Source: Vigna angularis (Eukaryota > Streptophyta > Magnoliopsida > Fabales > Fabaceae). From it: a stretch of DNA of 64,000 bases. The stretch lies in contig NC_068976.1 of NCBI RefSeq assembly GCF_016808095.1, positions 30,250,371-30,314,370 of the forward strand, written 5' to 3'. The notes beneath the pieces were generated by a model, which had not been told where the DNA came from, ran no database searches, and saw only the letters and a program-made list of their open reading frames with translations. Numbering within the stretch: the first letter of the stretch is position 1; each line of letters opens with the position of its first letter. Below, in pieces: positions 23,501 through 35,135 of this stretch. Made by a program: the position numbers and the translations under genes.

Positions 23501-26500
23501 TAGTGTTAACAAGGCAACCTATCAAAAATTAAAATATTTTTTAATAATTACATATTTATTGTTCATATGCCTGTAATATTCTTGAATTATTTTTTCTGTT
23601 TATTTCTTCTAGTTTTCCAATTGACTGAATGATATTTTACTTCTTACATGCAATAATTTGGAGAAGAGAGACATCGGTCAAGGAAATTTTATAAGTATAC
23701 TATATTTGTATATAAAGAAAAATAAAATGTTGCATGATTTTTTTTAAGGATAACAAACTCTATAGTTCTCTAATTAAAAATAGCCTTATTATAGTTTTAA
23801 AACGATTATTTAGATCCATGTAGTTTTCATAATTGCAAAATTTCATATTTCTTTATGAACATGCATGAAATTATTTACAATAAAATGAATAAATAAATAA
23901 TTAAATAAAGAACAAAAAACACCTTTTTAAAAGTGTAGGGGTGAGGTCAATATTAACCAAAAACAAAGAAATTTAAATCACATTTTTCTACCATTAGTGC
24001 GCGATAAAACATACAATTAATACTGGTGACGAATATTCAACTTGCAGGAATTTGAAAGACCTTTGTCTTGAAGGAACACTAGCACCAGAAGTTGGAATGC
24101 TGGCTCACATAAAATCAATGTAAGATGCTGCTCATGCCAATGCTTGTTTTAGAAATAAGAATTCCTCGACCAACTTTGTACACTTTGTATTCTCCGCAGC
24201 ATTTTGCGCAACAATTCTTTTTTTGGAGAAATTCCTGAGGAGATCATATACTTACAGGAGTTGGAAGTCCTTGACTTGGGACATAACAACTTCAGTGGAT
24301 CACTTCCATTTGACCATGGCAATATGCCATCCCTGACCACTCTGTAAGTTAAGCCTTTCATGCCAAATATTTTCTTTCTGTCTTGTTCTTTGGTTGACTA
24401 ATACTGCCAAATTTATACTACAGCCTATTGGACAACAATTACCATCTGACCAACTTAACTCCAGAGCTGTATAAGCTCAAGATGAATTCTGAATTTCGTG
24501 CTAATGAAGAACAACTTACCGGTGCCACCACTACTAGAGAAGCATATGTTGGCAGATGTAGTTTATGGTAAGCATATAATGATGGATTTTACAAAACAAA
24601 TTTCTGAGTTATCAATTTTAGAATTTGTATTAGATGAACATCTTCCTCAGTAAATGGCTGAATGACAACTTTTTTACCCTAAGGTAGCCCTACAATGAAA
24701 ATAATCATCAGACCAATATTGCTAAAAGCGTGCTTATTCATTGTAAAGTTCATCTACAGTTCAAATTTGAAATTATTTGCTTGTGACAATTTTGTCTAAG
24801 GCACCTTGGCCAACATGGGGATAGAGCAGACCGGAGGCAACTTCTCAAAGTAGCAAATGTTGCTAGTACACCCAAAATTCAAAGGCATGTTAACCAAGGG
24901 ATACTTAAACAATTAGCATCGCATTTCCCTTTTGCATTACCACCAAATTTTGAACCTTTCTCATCACCACCATCACTTTCACCGTCAGAAAGTCCCTCAT
25001 ATTCGCCATCACCTTCTCCCTCAGATAGTTTTTTCACTCCTTCTCCCTCTCCTTCGCCTGTAGTGTTACTAACTCCAGACGTATCACCACCAATAAACAC
25101 TCCTCTCACTGTACCTACACCACCAGTTAATTGGGTTCCAGCACCTAGCCCTTCTCCATTTTCTACCCAAGGGAACACGTACAATTCCAATCAAATACAT
25201 CACTCGGCGATAATCTGGTCTGCGGTTGGGGGTTTCTCTTTATTGATTTTGATGTCAGCCATTACTTTTGCTTGCTTCCGAAGTAGGAAGGTTGTGACTG
25301 TTAAACCTTGGTCCACAGGATTGAGTGGCCAGCTGCAGAAAGCCTTTGTAAAAGGTAATTTATGTTTGCTATAGGTCATTCTGCATCTTATGTACTGCAT
25401 AAAGATTAAGAATAAATTCAATTTCAAAATGCATTGTGAATTCAAAGAATGAAGTTAGTTTTTTAGAACTATTTCTTTAGCTCGGATTGAGTTAACTCAT
25501 TATTATGCGTTATTAAGGTGTGCCAAGTCTCAAACGAGGAGAAATTGAAGCAGCTTGTGAATATTTCAGCAACATTATCGGTTCGCTTCCTGATGGAACT
25601 GTGTATAAGGGGACTCTCTCCAGTGGAGTCGAGATAGCTGTAGCATCCTCTGCTGTGAACACAGCTCAAAAATGGTCAAAAAGCATGGAAGCTCAATTTC
25701 GAAATAAGGTATGCTCTCAACAACTGTAGCAAATGCATCACATTTATCATCCAAGTCCTACTTATTTTTGCATGATTGCAGATAGCAACATTATCTAGAG
25801 TGAATCACAAGAATTTTGTGAATCTAATTGGGTACTGTGAAGAGAATAAGCCGTTCTCAAGAATGATGGTGTTTGAGTACGCTCCAAATGGAACACTCTT
25901 TGAGCATATACACAGTGAGTGATATTAAGTTCATATTTTACTTTCCAGAAACACATTCACAGCCACATCCTTTGATTATTACAGGTTCATAACAACCTAA
26001 CTTCTGAAACCAATCTGTGAGTAAAAGGCTTGTATTTTCTGGCAAAAAGTTATTCATTAGATCCCTGACATCTTGAAATTTTTTTGCGAAAGATGCACTT
26101 AAAGTTGTTCTGAGTGTTGACTTTATTCTTGCATATGCTGCAGTTAGAGAAGCAGAAGAACTAAATTGGACTATGAGAATGAGGATAGCTATGGGAATAG
26201 CCTACTGCCTAGAGTATATGCATGACCTAAAACCCTCCATTGCCCATAGAAACCTGCAATCTTCATTTATATACCTTACTGAAGATTATGCTGCTAAAAT
26301 ATCAGACCTTAGCTTATGGAATGACATGTGTGCTGCAAATAATGGGTCTGCAACCACACAACTCCTGGAAACATCATCAGCAGATGCCAAGGACAATGTT
26401 TACAGCTTCGGAATAATATTGTTTGAGTTGATTACGGGGAAAATCCCCATTGCCGGGAACAATGATCTTCTTGCAGATTGGGCAGCAGAATATTTAAGGT

Positions 26501-26742
26501 GGGGGAAATCCTTGAGAGATGTTGTGGATCCAAGACTGAACTCTTTGCAGGAAGAAGAGATTGAAGAATGGTCTGAAGTGATGAGAAACTGTGTACAACC
26601 AGATCGAGAGAAAAGGCCAACTATGAAAGAAGTTACATCTAGACTCAAGGAAATAACAGCTATGGGGCCTGATGGAGCAAACCCAAAGGCATCACCACTT
26701 TGGTGGGCAGAAATGGCAATTACGTCCACTGATTCAAGTTGA
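20505..26742 (+). CDS. LRR receptor-like pseudokinase, MALE DISCOVERER/MRH1 family (9 exons, 693 aa)
   Basis: Exons read from the sequence are 20505-20604, 20730-20874, 24048-24119, 24200-24343, 24424-24567, 24801-25354, 25518-25708, 25782-25914 and 26144-26742. All junctions are GT-AG and all phases agree, giving 693 residues. In order: signal peptide (about 1-26), LRR N-terminal domain with DPCSWFGVEC, a few leucine-rich repeats (about 80-165), a Pro/Ser-rich stalk (about 250-320), a membrane helix at 338-361 and a kinase-like domain. The kinase fold looks inactive: the ATP-binding Lys position reads AVASS (427-431), HRD reads HRN (529-531) and DFG reads DLS (549-551). The family includes Arabidopsis MRH1/MDIS2 and MDIS1, plasma-membrane proteins linked to root-hair growth and pollen-tube guidance. 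An inactive kinase is usual for this group, so I infer a working pseudokinase, not a broken gene. Intron 2 is 3.2 kb. The exact orthologue is not settled. Confidence 0.92.
21710..21966. repeat. 135-bp tandem duplication inside intron 2
   Basis: ACTTTAAGGTAATTT begins at 21710 and again at 21845. Both copies continue through AATAAAGTAAA and GACTTTATTATTTATTATTA and end near TTTTAACTTTCA. The second copy lacks a short stretch (TGATTAAGTAAT). The rest of the intron (20875-24047) is AT-rich, with no transposon ends that I can define. Confidence 0.85.
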
Positions 26743-27230
26743 GACATTGATATTATTACCCGAATAAAAGTGGAATGATAATTTGTACAGTTACTCTAAA
26801 TTTGGTATTCCTGCACTTTTGAAGTATTTATGTTTATACTAATGTTTTTTAAACTATAAGTTTGAAGCCAACAGAAAAAGATGTAAAGAACAAATAACAT
26901 TTGCCTCATTCTAGAGGAATTGATTTCTGTTAATGTTTGAAGGGGCAGAGAGTGCTTCCTTAATAATCTCTATTGAATATTACTTGGGGAAACTGCTGTC
27001 CGGACAGGGAAAGGACTGTGTTACGTTTGTCTATACGAGAAGGAAACACATTCACTTTTTCACTGTGAATATACATAGGTTATGTAACTAATGTTTCCTT
27101 GTTTTTAAAATGCTAGATATGGAAATGCTTGTGATGTGTAGTAGCTCATCGTCAATTATTATTATTTGAAGAGTTGGAAGCAAATTATCATTTCCTTTGG
27201 CAAGACGCATAAGAATAAAAGCCTCATCAA
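26743..27230. other. Intergenic spacer and probable 3' untranslated region
   Basis: Downstream of the receptor-like gene. A poly(A) signal candidate (AATAAA) occurs at about 26762-26767, close after the stop codon. No other gene is seen. The left end of the duplicated ETO1-like segment starts near 27231. Confidence 0.45.
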
Positions 27231-29438
27231 TTATGTGCACAAGGATCACAAGAATATTGGATAACGGGGTTACTGCTCTCAACATCTTCCGATGGAAACA
27301 CATTTAGAAAATAGGTTTCAAATGATCTCTGAATTGTAATTGATCTATCAGCCCTAGCCAGCGCTTCATCCCTATAGCCGGTATCATATAATATCCATCC
27401 TTCGCAAATTAACCTTTCTTGCATTGAATTGGAATGGTTTCTCGCCATCCTCAAACTGCGCATTGCAGCCTTTTGACAGTTTAACCTATGAAATTCATAC
27501 AGGTGATGAACTCTCTTGTTATAGCATTTTATTTACTGGTCTTGACTGACCAGAATCCATTGACACACTCAAAATAAATCAAATCCTTAGATACAAAAAA
27601 GAGCACCATGTAGTGTGATAAACTTATCAACAACAGAAGAATGAGCAGTAAATACCATAAAAATACAAAGTTGAAGAAGGGAGATACTTCCATTAGCTAT
27701 GATTTACTGACGTGCTTACCTCAATAGGAGTAGAGACGGACGAAACTCCTAGCCAAAGAACCAACATCCTCTACAGAAGACCATTGTTCATATAACTGAA
27801 TCCAGCATTCAGCCTGACTCTTTTGCTGCATCACATGGCTAAGGAGATGAACTAAGTATTTGCCTGTGATATTTTCATTTTAAGTTATATAATTTGGTTC
27901 CAAAGTTAACAATGCCCTGATATCTCTTATGGCACTGTCATAATCCTTAAGTGCAATAAACATCCTAGCCCGGAATTCTAAGCAATCAGGCGAGAGCTTA
28001 AATCCAATTATTTTATCAAGCTCTAAAATTCTTGCACTTATCTGCTTCTCCTCCGCCTTTAGCAGGGCTCTATATTTATACGGAAATGAAAGAGAGGGGT
28101 CCAATTCGGTTGCAATATCCAAATCAACCCCTTTTTCCTTTCCCATATTGTAAAGAGCACGTTCCTGATACATCCACCCCGTAGGCTTGTGCTCAAACAT
28201 GAGAGAACTAATTAACTTATAGGCTGAATATGGTTGACCCTGCTTGTACTTGGTTCTGGCCACACCAGCCACAGAATACAAATGACCTGCTTCAGCTGCT
28301 GCCTCAAAACTATGTTGAGCATCTTTATACTCTTTCCTTTCAAGCAGCACACACCCCAATTGGTGGAAGGCAAGGGCCTTCTGCCACCTTTCAGTAGCAC
28401 ACTCCCCCAGTCTTTCTAGTAACATCACTGTAGTTTTTGACACCATGCTTTCCTCCATAGCCACCTGGCTCAAGAAATAGTACAGTAAGAAAGAATGATA
28501 CCCCACCGTGGCCAACCTTTTCCTTCCCTGAGAACTACAAAAGATATTCATCACATTAGAATTACACAAAGAATTTGGTAGCTCCCTGAGCAACACTTGT
28601 AAGCAGGAAGCCACAAGAAGGGGTGCTCTCTCTTCCAACCCATAGTCAATAAATATCAATGCATCGTCAACACTTTCAACAATTGAAGCCAAATGAACAT
28701 CACAAGCAGCTTTCATCTCCTCACAACAGAACCTATTGGCAAAGGAAAGCAACTCCAAAACAGTCATGGGACAGAAAAAATCTATCCTCTTAGCGCTGCT
28801 ATACAACTCCACAGCCCTCCTACCCCAAGAGCATATCCCATTTTGGCTGAAAACAGTCTTCGTCATCTTGGACTCAGCAAAGCCACCATAAAGCATAGCC
28901 TTAAAATTGTCGGATAGAGCTGCAATTCTCCACCTAACACAATCAATTTCCTCACTCCCAATGCAAAAAGAAATATCATTTTCCACATCTGGCAAACCCA
29001 AACGCACACTTTCTTCTGTGCTAGTTTCCTGTTTCGTCCATTGCGGACACTGGCACCTATCATTGATTGAACAAGGACTAAACCCATGCACCAAATTCCC
29101 CTTTGGACATTCAATAACACAACCACCACAATCCATTGAAGACAATCCCTCAAGTTCATCCTCCCTCCTCTCAAACCTCAACCATGCCCAAAGCACAACC
29201 TTGGAAAGCACATCCCCAGCGTTTTGCAGCGCTGTTCTGATACATCTCCTAAGAAGCTTCTGGTCTCCGAGGCCGCGCAGTAAAGTGAACTGCTCCACAG
29301 AAAGTGATGCTTTCTCAGATTGAAGGCAGCACTCTTGCCTGTGGTAAAATTCTGCCAAGGCCTCCACGAGGTTGATGGGTTTAAGATAAGGTTCTATGGA
29401 AGGCTCAAGAGAGTCAGCAGCTGGGAGCGGAAGAGGAT
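27231..29438 (-). pseudogene. Truncated duplicate of the ETO1-like gene
   Basis: This segment copies the ETO1-like gene at 34853-39152 at roughly 95 percent or better. It is broken in several ways. It stops at 29438, so the start codon and about the first 60 residues are missing; the open frame across this edge has no ATG. An in-frame TAA at 27880-27882 interrupts exon 1. About 44 bp near the end of exon 1 (around 27755) are deleted. A deletion of about 2 kb removes the end of exon 2 and all of exons 3 and 4, joining exon 2 near 27305 to sequence that lies beyond the gene end in the intact copy (34853-34960). The BTB part and first TPR-like part remain readable (29438-27883). The splice sites of intron 1 (27485 and 27720) survive. 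Confidence 0.92.
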
Positions 29439-30002
29439 ATAACGTTGACAAAGACTAACTAAACATTGACCTTTGCACACATTGAAAATTAACGCAAACA
29501 TCAGCAAGGCACATTTAGTTCTGCAATAAAACAGTCATTCACCTAATCTCAAACACCAAAAACAACAGTTACAATAAATTTCTCCACCATATCAGAGTTA
29601 CAGCCCAAACCTTCTGCACATGGGACTTCATATTATGCTAAACTAAGCAGAATAGCATTTACCTGGCTGCTGCCCCTGCACTCACAGTGTACGTTCAATA
29701 CAATTACAGGCTATGCTTCAAGCCACAACAATTGTTACACACAGAGGAAAAGTTCATATACACGTGCACCCATTCACATTCAATCAACCAACATAGGACC
29801 ACCAATTTTGCACCAACAACAGAATTAGATGTCCAACCAATTCATTGCTGGAATAAATAATTACAGGACTGTGCAGTAAAATAGATTATTAACTTAAGAA
29901 CAGAACAAGCCTTCTCAAATTCCAGAATTAATCCAGAGAAATGGCTTCAATGATTCTACATCTAACATAAAAAATCTAGAGCACTAAAACAGAATTTAAG
30001 AA
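29439..30002. other. Intergenic spacer
   Basis: Unique-looking sequence between the pseudogene edge and the bL12m gene, on the 3' side of bL12m. No frame or repeat recognised. It probably includes the bL12m 3' untranslated region. Confidence 0.5.
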
Positions 30003-30476
30003 TCACTCCAACACAACAGCAGCACCCAACTCCTTGAGTTTCTCCAGAATGGGATTAGCCTCCTCCTTGGTGAGCCCCTTCTTCAAAACACAAGGAACCT
30101 TTTCCACCAAGTCCTTGGCTTCCTTCAACCCCAAGTCAGTAAAGGACCTCACTTCCTTGATGATTTTGATCTTGGCAGAAGCATCATACTTCTCCAACTT
30201 CAAATCAAACACCGTCTTCTCTGCCGCAGCACCGGCCTCCACCCCAGGCGACCCTGCAGCCGGCATTGATGGTGTGACAACGCCGGCCATCGGAGCGCCA
30301 TAGCGGTGGAGACCCATCTTGAGCCGCCAGAGGACGGTGAAGTCATGCCTCTCAAACCTGTTGAGATCGAGAAGCTCATTGGCAATACGCTCCACCTTCT
30401 GCGCACGCGCCTCCGTGGAGAGAGCACGCGTGAGGTTCACAAACCTTCTGGCACACCTTGCCGCGCTGTGAGACAT
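30003..30476 (-). CDS. Mitochondrial large-subunit ribosomal protein bL12 (L7/L12)
   Basis: A single uninterrupted frame of 157 residues. The first ATG in frame is at 30476 (MSHSAARC); further upstream only GTG codons extend the frame, so I use the ATG. Residues 1-30, rich in Arg, Ala and Ser and without acidic residues, look like a mitochondrial presequence, cut perhaps near ALSTEA. Then come the N-terminal dimerisation helices (about 35-65), an Ala/Gly/Pro hinge (about 70-88) and the conserved C-terminal domain with [30 protein letters not shown] and the typical end [14 protein letters not shown]. bL12 forms the stalk that recruits translation GTPases to the ribosome. No intron is seen in the coding part. 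The presequence favours mitochondria over plastids. It is nested between two copies of the ETO1-like gene but is not itself duplicated here. Confidence 0.93.
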   Translation of the reverse strand: MSHSAARCARRFVNLTRALSTEARAQKVERIANELLDLNRFERHDFTVLWRLKMGLHRYGAPMAGVVTPSMPAAGSPGVEAGAAAEKTVFDLKLEKYDASAKIKIIKEVRSFTDLGLKEAKDLVEKVPCVLKKGLTKEEANPILEKLKELGAAVVLE

Positions 30477-30654
30477 TGATTTTCCCTTCCCCTTCACCAC
30501 ACCAAATTTTCATTAAATACAAATTAAAACTCAAATCGGAATCCTAATCATATGAAACCACAAACGAAGAAAGATATACAATGGAAAATTTTTCCGGCAC
30601 CGGATGATGCAGTGCGGCGACTACATGGGGAGTTGAACTTTGTTATATGGACCG

Positions 30655-30662
30655 CTTATATA
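30655..30662 (-). promoter_or_regulatory. Possible TATA box for the bL12m gene
   Basis: TATATAAG on the minus strand, about 180 bp upstream of the ATG, lies in a short GC-richer stretch with ACCGACCGG next to it. Position and sequence fit a TATA box. Confidence 0.45.
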
Positions 30663-32012
30663 CCGGTCGGTTCAGTTCTCTTTTACGAAAATGGACCGGG
30701 TTTTTTAGTTTTTTAAATTATGCATCGATTAATTGATTTTTCTTTCGGAAAATATATTGGTAAAATTATTGACTTGGTTTTTCCAAGCATGAGGAGATTT
30801 AATTTAGTCTTAGGATTTTTAAAGCTAAAATAAGTTTTTTAAAAATAACTTTCTTACTTTTGTTTTCAAGTAGGTCCTGATTATAGTTTAACTATAATTT
30901 AACTCTTGTATGGTTACCATTAAAATGAAATTTAGTTATAACGTATATTTTTAAAACAAAAGACATATATCAAAGATGAAAGATATTTTTTAGATATTTT
31001 TATTTATGTATGTATTAACGTCAAATAACAAATTTGAAAATAAAACATCACTCAACCTAAATTATTGGAGGACTTTTAATAACCAAAATTTTACTTAAAC
31101 AATATCTCTCTTTTTTTTTTAAATAAAATAAAATCTTGAAATAACATTATATTTTCAAATGGAACGTAGAATTTCAAGTAATTTTTTAACGTCTGATAAT
31201 AGAAATTTGCTCCATATCAACAAAATTCTAATAACATTTTTCATTGTTTTTTCTTTATTCTACTAAAGAAAAAAAAATGAAATATTAAAAACTGAAATTA
31301 AAATAAGAAAAATATAATTTAAAATATCAATTAAAAAAGCTTAATTAAAATTAAATTTCTTTAAGAGAAAAAACTAAAAATTAATTTAAAGAAAATTTTT
31401 ACAATATTATTTGTTATCATTATTATTAGTTATAAATATTTTTATTATAATGTTTTTATTTTTCAAAAAACATCAATAATAAAAAATTTAATTTAAATTA
31501 TACTAAAAAATCATAAATTGTTTTTATTTTATTTCTTTTTTAAAGTAATTAAAATTAAAATTTATCATTTTTAATTATATTTTTGTAATTATAACTTTTT
31601 ATCTTTCTTCCTTAGTTTAGAAAAGGAAGAAAAACTTAAACAAGTCCAATTTGAAAAAAATAATATTTGAATAAATTTATTTAATAAAAATTTATGTGAA
31701 AATATTATTTTGAGAAAAATCACTTAAAAATATATAAAACCTATACATAATAATTTAACATCGTAAAAGATTTCGATTCGATTATTACTGTTTATTAGAA
31801 TGACCTCACGCTAAACAAAACGGGATTTTCGCGAAGTGGTAGAAGAGGTTACTTTAACACATGTTCCTGACCTTGGCACCGGAATGTTTGTTGCGTTTGC
31901 ATATGTTGTTCTTCTTTCTAGTGTCCTTTTCTAAACCTTTTTCCTGAAAATTTTCCCTTTTTTGTCTCCCTCTTTCATTCTCTCTCTTGATCATCACTCA
32001 TTCAGCAAAAGA
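30663..32012. other. AT-rich spacer
   Basis: No gene recognised from 30700 to 31800. The part from about 31830 to 32012, with TTCATTCTCTCTCTTGATCATC, reads like a promoter-proximal leader of the VPS26-like fragment that follows. Confidence 0.5.
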
Positions 32013-33991
32013 ATGGTGGGTTTCTCTTTCTGAAGGAGAAAAGAAACAAACGTGAATGCAATATGATCACCATCATCTTTAGTATTCCTTTTTATTGTTG
32101 TTTTGGCATTGCTATTATTTCTTGAAATGTGCTAATCAATTTGCCTCACGATTAGAATATAATTGCGGAAGCTTTCAAGCCTCCATGTAAGAACTCAATC
32201 TCCTTAACCGATGGAAGTACACGCAAGCAGGTGCGTTGTCATGTTCTGCTGCAATTTGCTGATGGTAGAGCAATGTGAATGAATGATCTAACCTTTTTCC
32301 GTTTTGTTGGTAATTTGTGCTTATGGAGTTTCCTTGTTTACCATCACTTCTAACCTATCTATCAATGTGAAAATTGGACCTTTGAGTATGTAACTCATTT
32401 TTTCAAAAAGTTCCTCGTGCCTCTCTTTTCATGACAAAGAGGTTTCAGAGTTAGATTATCACAGATGAACATTTGATTCAGAAATCGCTTGCAACCCCAA
32501 TTGCAGCCTCAATGTTAAGGATTTTGTGGTCTTTGTGACTGCATTCCGACCACAATTGTGGCCACATCATCTATAATTGTTCAATTTTCCACAGTATGAA
32601 GCATTTCAACCAAACACCCACAGTCGAGGCTGCTTCAGTCATCCTATTATTTACAATTTTTCACACTATCAAAGATTTCAACTAAATCAAAACCACGGCT
32701 AAATAGAACTGTCGACTAATTATTGATCCAAATGGTTTTGGTATGAGATCAGATTCCATGTGGGTTTCTATATTTTATCCTTATCTGACTCGCATGTGCA
32801 CGAAATTGTAAGGCAATATTCTATCCAGGTAATGGCTCAATGATCTGATTGTCACTAATTTGTGGTGCATGCTATAATCTATGTGACAGAAAGTGGTTAG
32901 TCCATGACTTTGTCTTTATATACCCATGTTCAATTTCTGAAATTTTAGATGAGATTTGGGATTTCTAGTTAAGTATTGTGTTGTTTTTCTTTATCTTATA
33001 GCAGCATGTTAATCCCTTCAACTGTAAGATATTATTGTCGAGGGAAAAGATACCTCTGTTTGCTTTGTAACTTCTCCATTATTATCACTCTTCAAATGTA
33101 ATCACTTCCACATGAAGATTAAGATTTAGCTTGCAGGATGCTGAGAAAGGGTATTATTTCATTCATTTTTTAAAAGCTTTAAGAAGAACACCTTGATTTA
33201 CTCTTTTGTACACTATCTCATTTGCTAGGTACGCATAAAGAAGGAAAATGGGCAAATGGTCATGGTTCCTCTCTTTCAATGTCATGACAATATAGTTGGG
33301 CAGGTACACTACTCGGCATCATCAAATGCTGTTTTTTTACCTATGACGTGATGATTTTCTATGTTAGTAGGCTAGAATTTAATTGTTTACACTTTGGGAC
33401 CAAGTTATTATTGAACCTTCAAATGGGAAGAAAGTTGAACATAATGGTGTAAAAATAGAGCTTCTTGGTCAAATAGGTGTGTTTCCTTTGTTTTCTTTTA
33501 TTTTTTTTATAAATGGAGATTGCTATCTTTTTATTCAATAGTGATGACAATACTCTTTTGCGTATAATTTTTAATTATATGTTTGTCTGCAACATCAAAG
33601 AAAAATAAAGTGTTACTGCAATAATTATTTATCTATATTTTTTATTTATATTTTTGTTTTTCATGATTTTAACCTATGGTTAAATGTATGTGTATATCAT
33701 TCAAGATATCTAGCAAAGAGGTAGTTGGATTTGAATCGTTCTATATTTTTCTTATTTCAATACATGCTAATGTCATAGAATAGAGGCATCTAAATGCCAT
33801 CAAGAAGTGTGATAAAAAGTTTAGAATTCATGGATATTGTTGGTATATGGAATTAATTGTGTTCAATGATTTTAGCTGGGGCATTACATTTTAGCATTGT
33901 GTGTATAATGAATGATGCTCCATTAGTTCATTTCCTTCCTTGCAAAATTGTATTTTGATAGAGGCAACTTCTATGACTTTACTTCTCTTTG
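32013..33991 (+). pseudogene. 5'-only VPS26-like pseudogene
   Basis: Five exon-like pieces match the first quarter to third of VPS26, a retromer subunit acting in endosomal sorting. They are an ATG at 32013-32015 followed by a GT donor, 32156-32230, 33229-33303, 33405-33476 and about 33944-33991. Read together they contain AFKPPCKNSISLTDG, KKENGQMVMVPLFQ, NGKKVEHNGVKIELLGQI and YFDRGNFYDFTSL, all hallmarks of VPS26. One base appears lost at the third intron acceptor (CCAAG then TTATT), the fourth acceptor reads GCAAAA instead of an AG next to the exon, and a Met is Leu. After 33991 no further VPS26 exon is found before the ETO1-like gene on the other strand. The fragment keeps about 90 of roughly 300 residues, so it is a truncated duplicate. 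Confidence 0.85.
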
Positions 33992-34852
33992 GTAAGTTAA
34001 GCAATATCTTTTATTTTTTTTGTCTTTTCCTTCTATTTTCGTTTATAGAGGTGTTTGAAAAATTAGTTAATTATACAATTGCTTCTCATACTTATAAATC
34101 ATACAATATGGTATTTTTTTTTAAAATGTAAAATCCTAAAAAAAATAAAGTATTAAATGTGATAGATATTTTAATTTAATAAGATCAATTTATTTTAATA
34201 TTAAAAAAGTTATAATATAAACAAACATTTATAAGGCGACTCATTATCTAAAACAGTTCTATATCTCTAAAACTTTAACTTCACAACTCTCTTTACCCTC
34301 TATCTAAAAAATTTTAACTCATGAAACATATATTTGACAACCAAGAAGTATCTAAGCAATTATTATTGTGAACTCTTCCCTTTCAACCGATCAGTTTTTA
34401 TTATTAAGTTAAATTAATTTCTACTCATTTTTCTCTTTTAATTTTCAATTTAAGACACGTGCAGATAGATTGAACGCACATATCATTAACTCTCTTTTCT
34501 TAGTTATTTGATAAGTGGTCTTAAAGACCTACCCTAATCATAATTCTATGATCTAATCATAATTCTATGATCTGTAAGTACAGATAGTTTCATTTGAGAT
34601 GAGACCAGAGTAATTGTTCTTTTAGAACTGTTTAAGTTTTCTCAACAAGAGAAGCTAATTACATGTTTATTTAGTTTTAATTAGTAGTTAAATTGGTTTA
34701 CGATGCTTTAATTGAATAAGTGGCTGATTTGCTGTGGATCTCTATAAATAAAAGCTTCATCAGGAGCAATAAATATACACTTTAGTAAACAAAGTGTGAA
34801 TCTCTATAATCATAACCCTGTCACTGTACAAATGTGTGAATAGTGAGACAAT
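33992..34852. other. Spacer between the VPS26 fragment and the ETO1-like segment
   Basis: AT-rich DNA without recognisable genes. A short direct repeat (ATCATAATTCTATGATCT) occurs at about 34535-34575. The right side grows more complex near 34850, where similarity to the pseudogene flank begins. Confidence 0.5.
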
Positions 34853-35135
34853 TATGTGCACAAGGATCACAAAAATGTATATTGGATAACGGGGTTACTG
34901 CCCTCAACATCTTCCGATGTACACCTGAGTCATCCTCCTATTTGATCATGTGAAACACATTACTCCATCTTTTCCTTGAATCATCCAGGCTTTGCTTCTT
35001 GGGACTTTTGGCATTATTTCAACAGTTTGATTGTGTCTGTCCCCTCTCCTTGTGTCTAACAAAGTTGGGATGCCCCAGCAATTTTCTAACCAAGATCTTC
35101 ACATTGTAGACATTTGATGTGCTTGTTGCTTATGA

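Noticed and set aside
28234..29323. Plus-strand frames over the ETO1-like pseudogene (and 37915-39037 over the intact gene)
   Set aside because: They are antisense shadows of the coding exons and have no independent features.
27880..29451. 523-codon frame read as a second functional ETO1-like gene
   Set aside because: There is no ATG at its start. It ends at a premature TAA and lacks the later exons; it is a truncated duplicate.
30477..30500. N-terminal extension of bL12m by eight codons
   Set aside because: It would need a GTG start. The ATG at 30476 gives a normal mitochondrial presequence.
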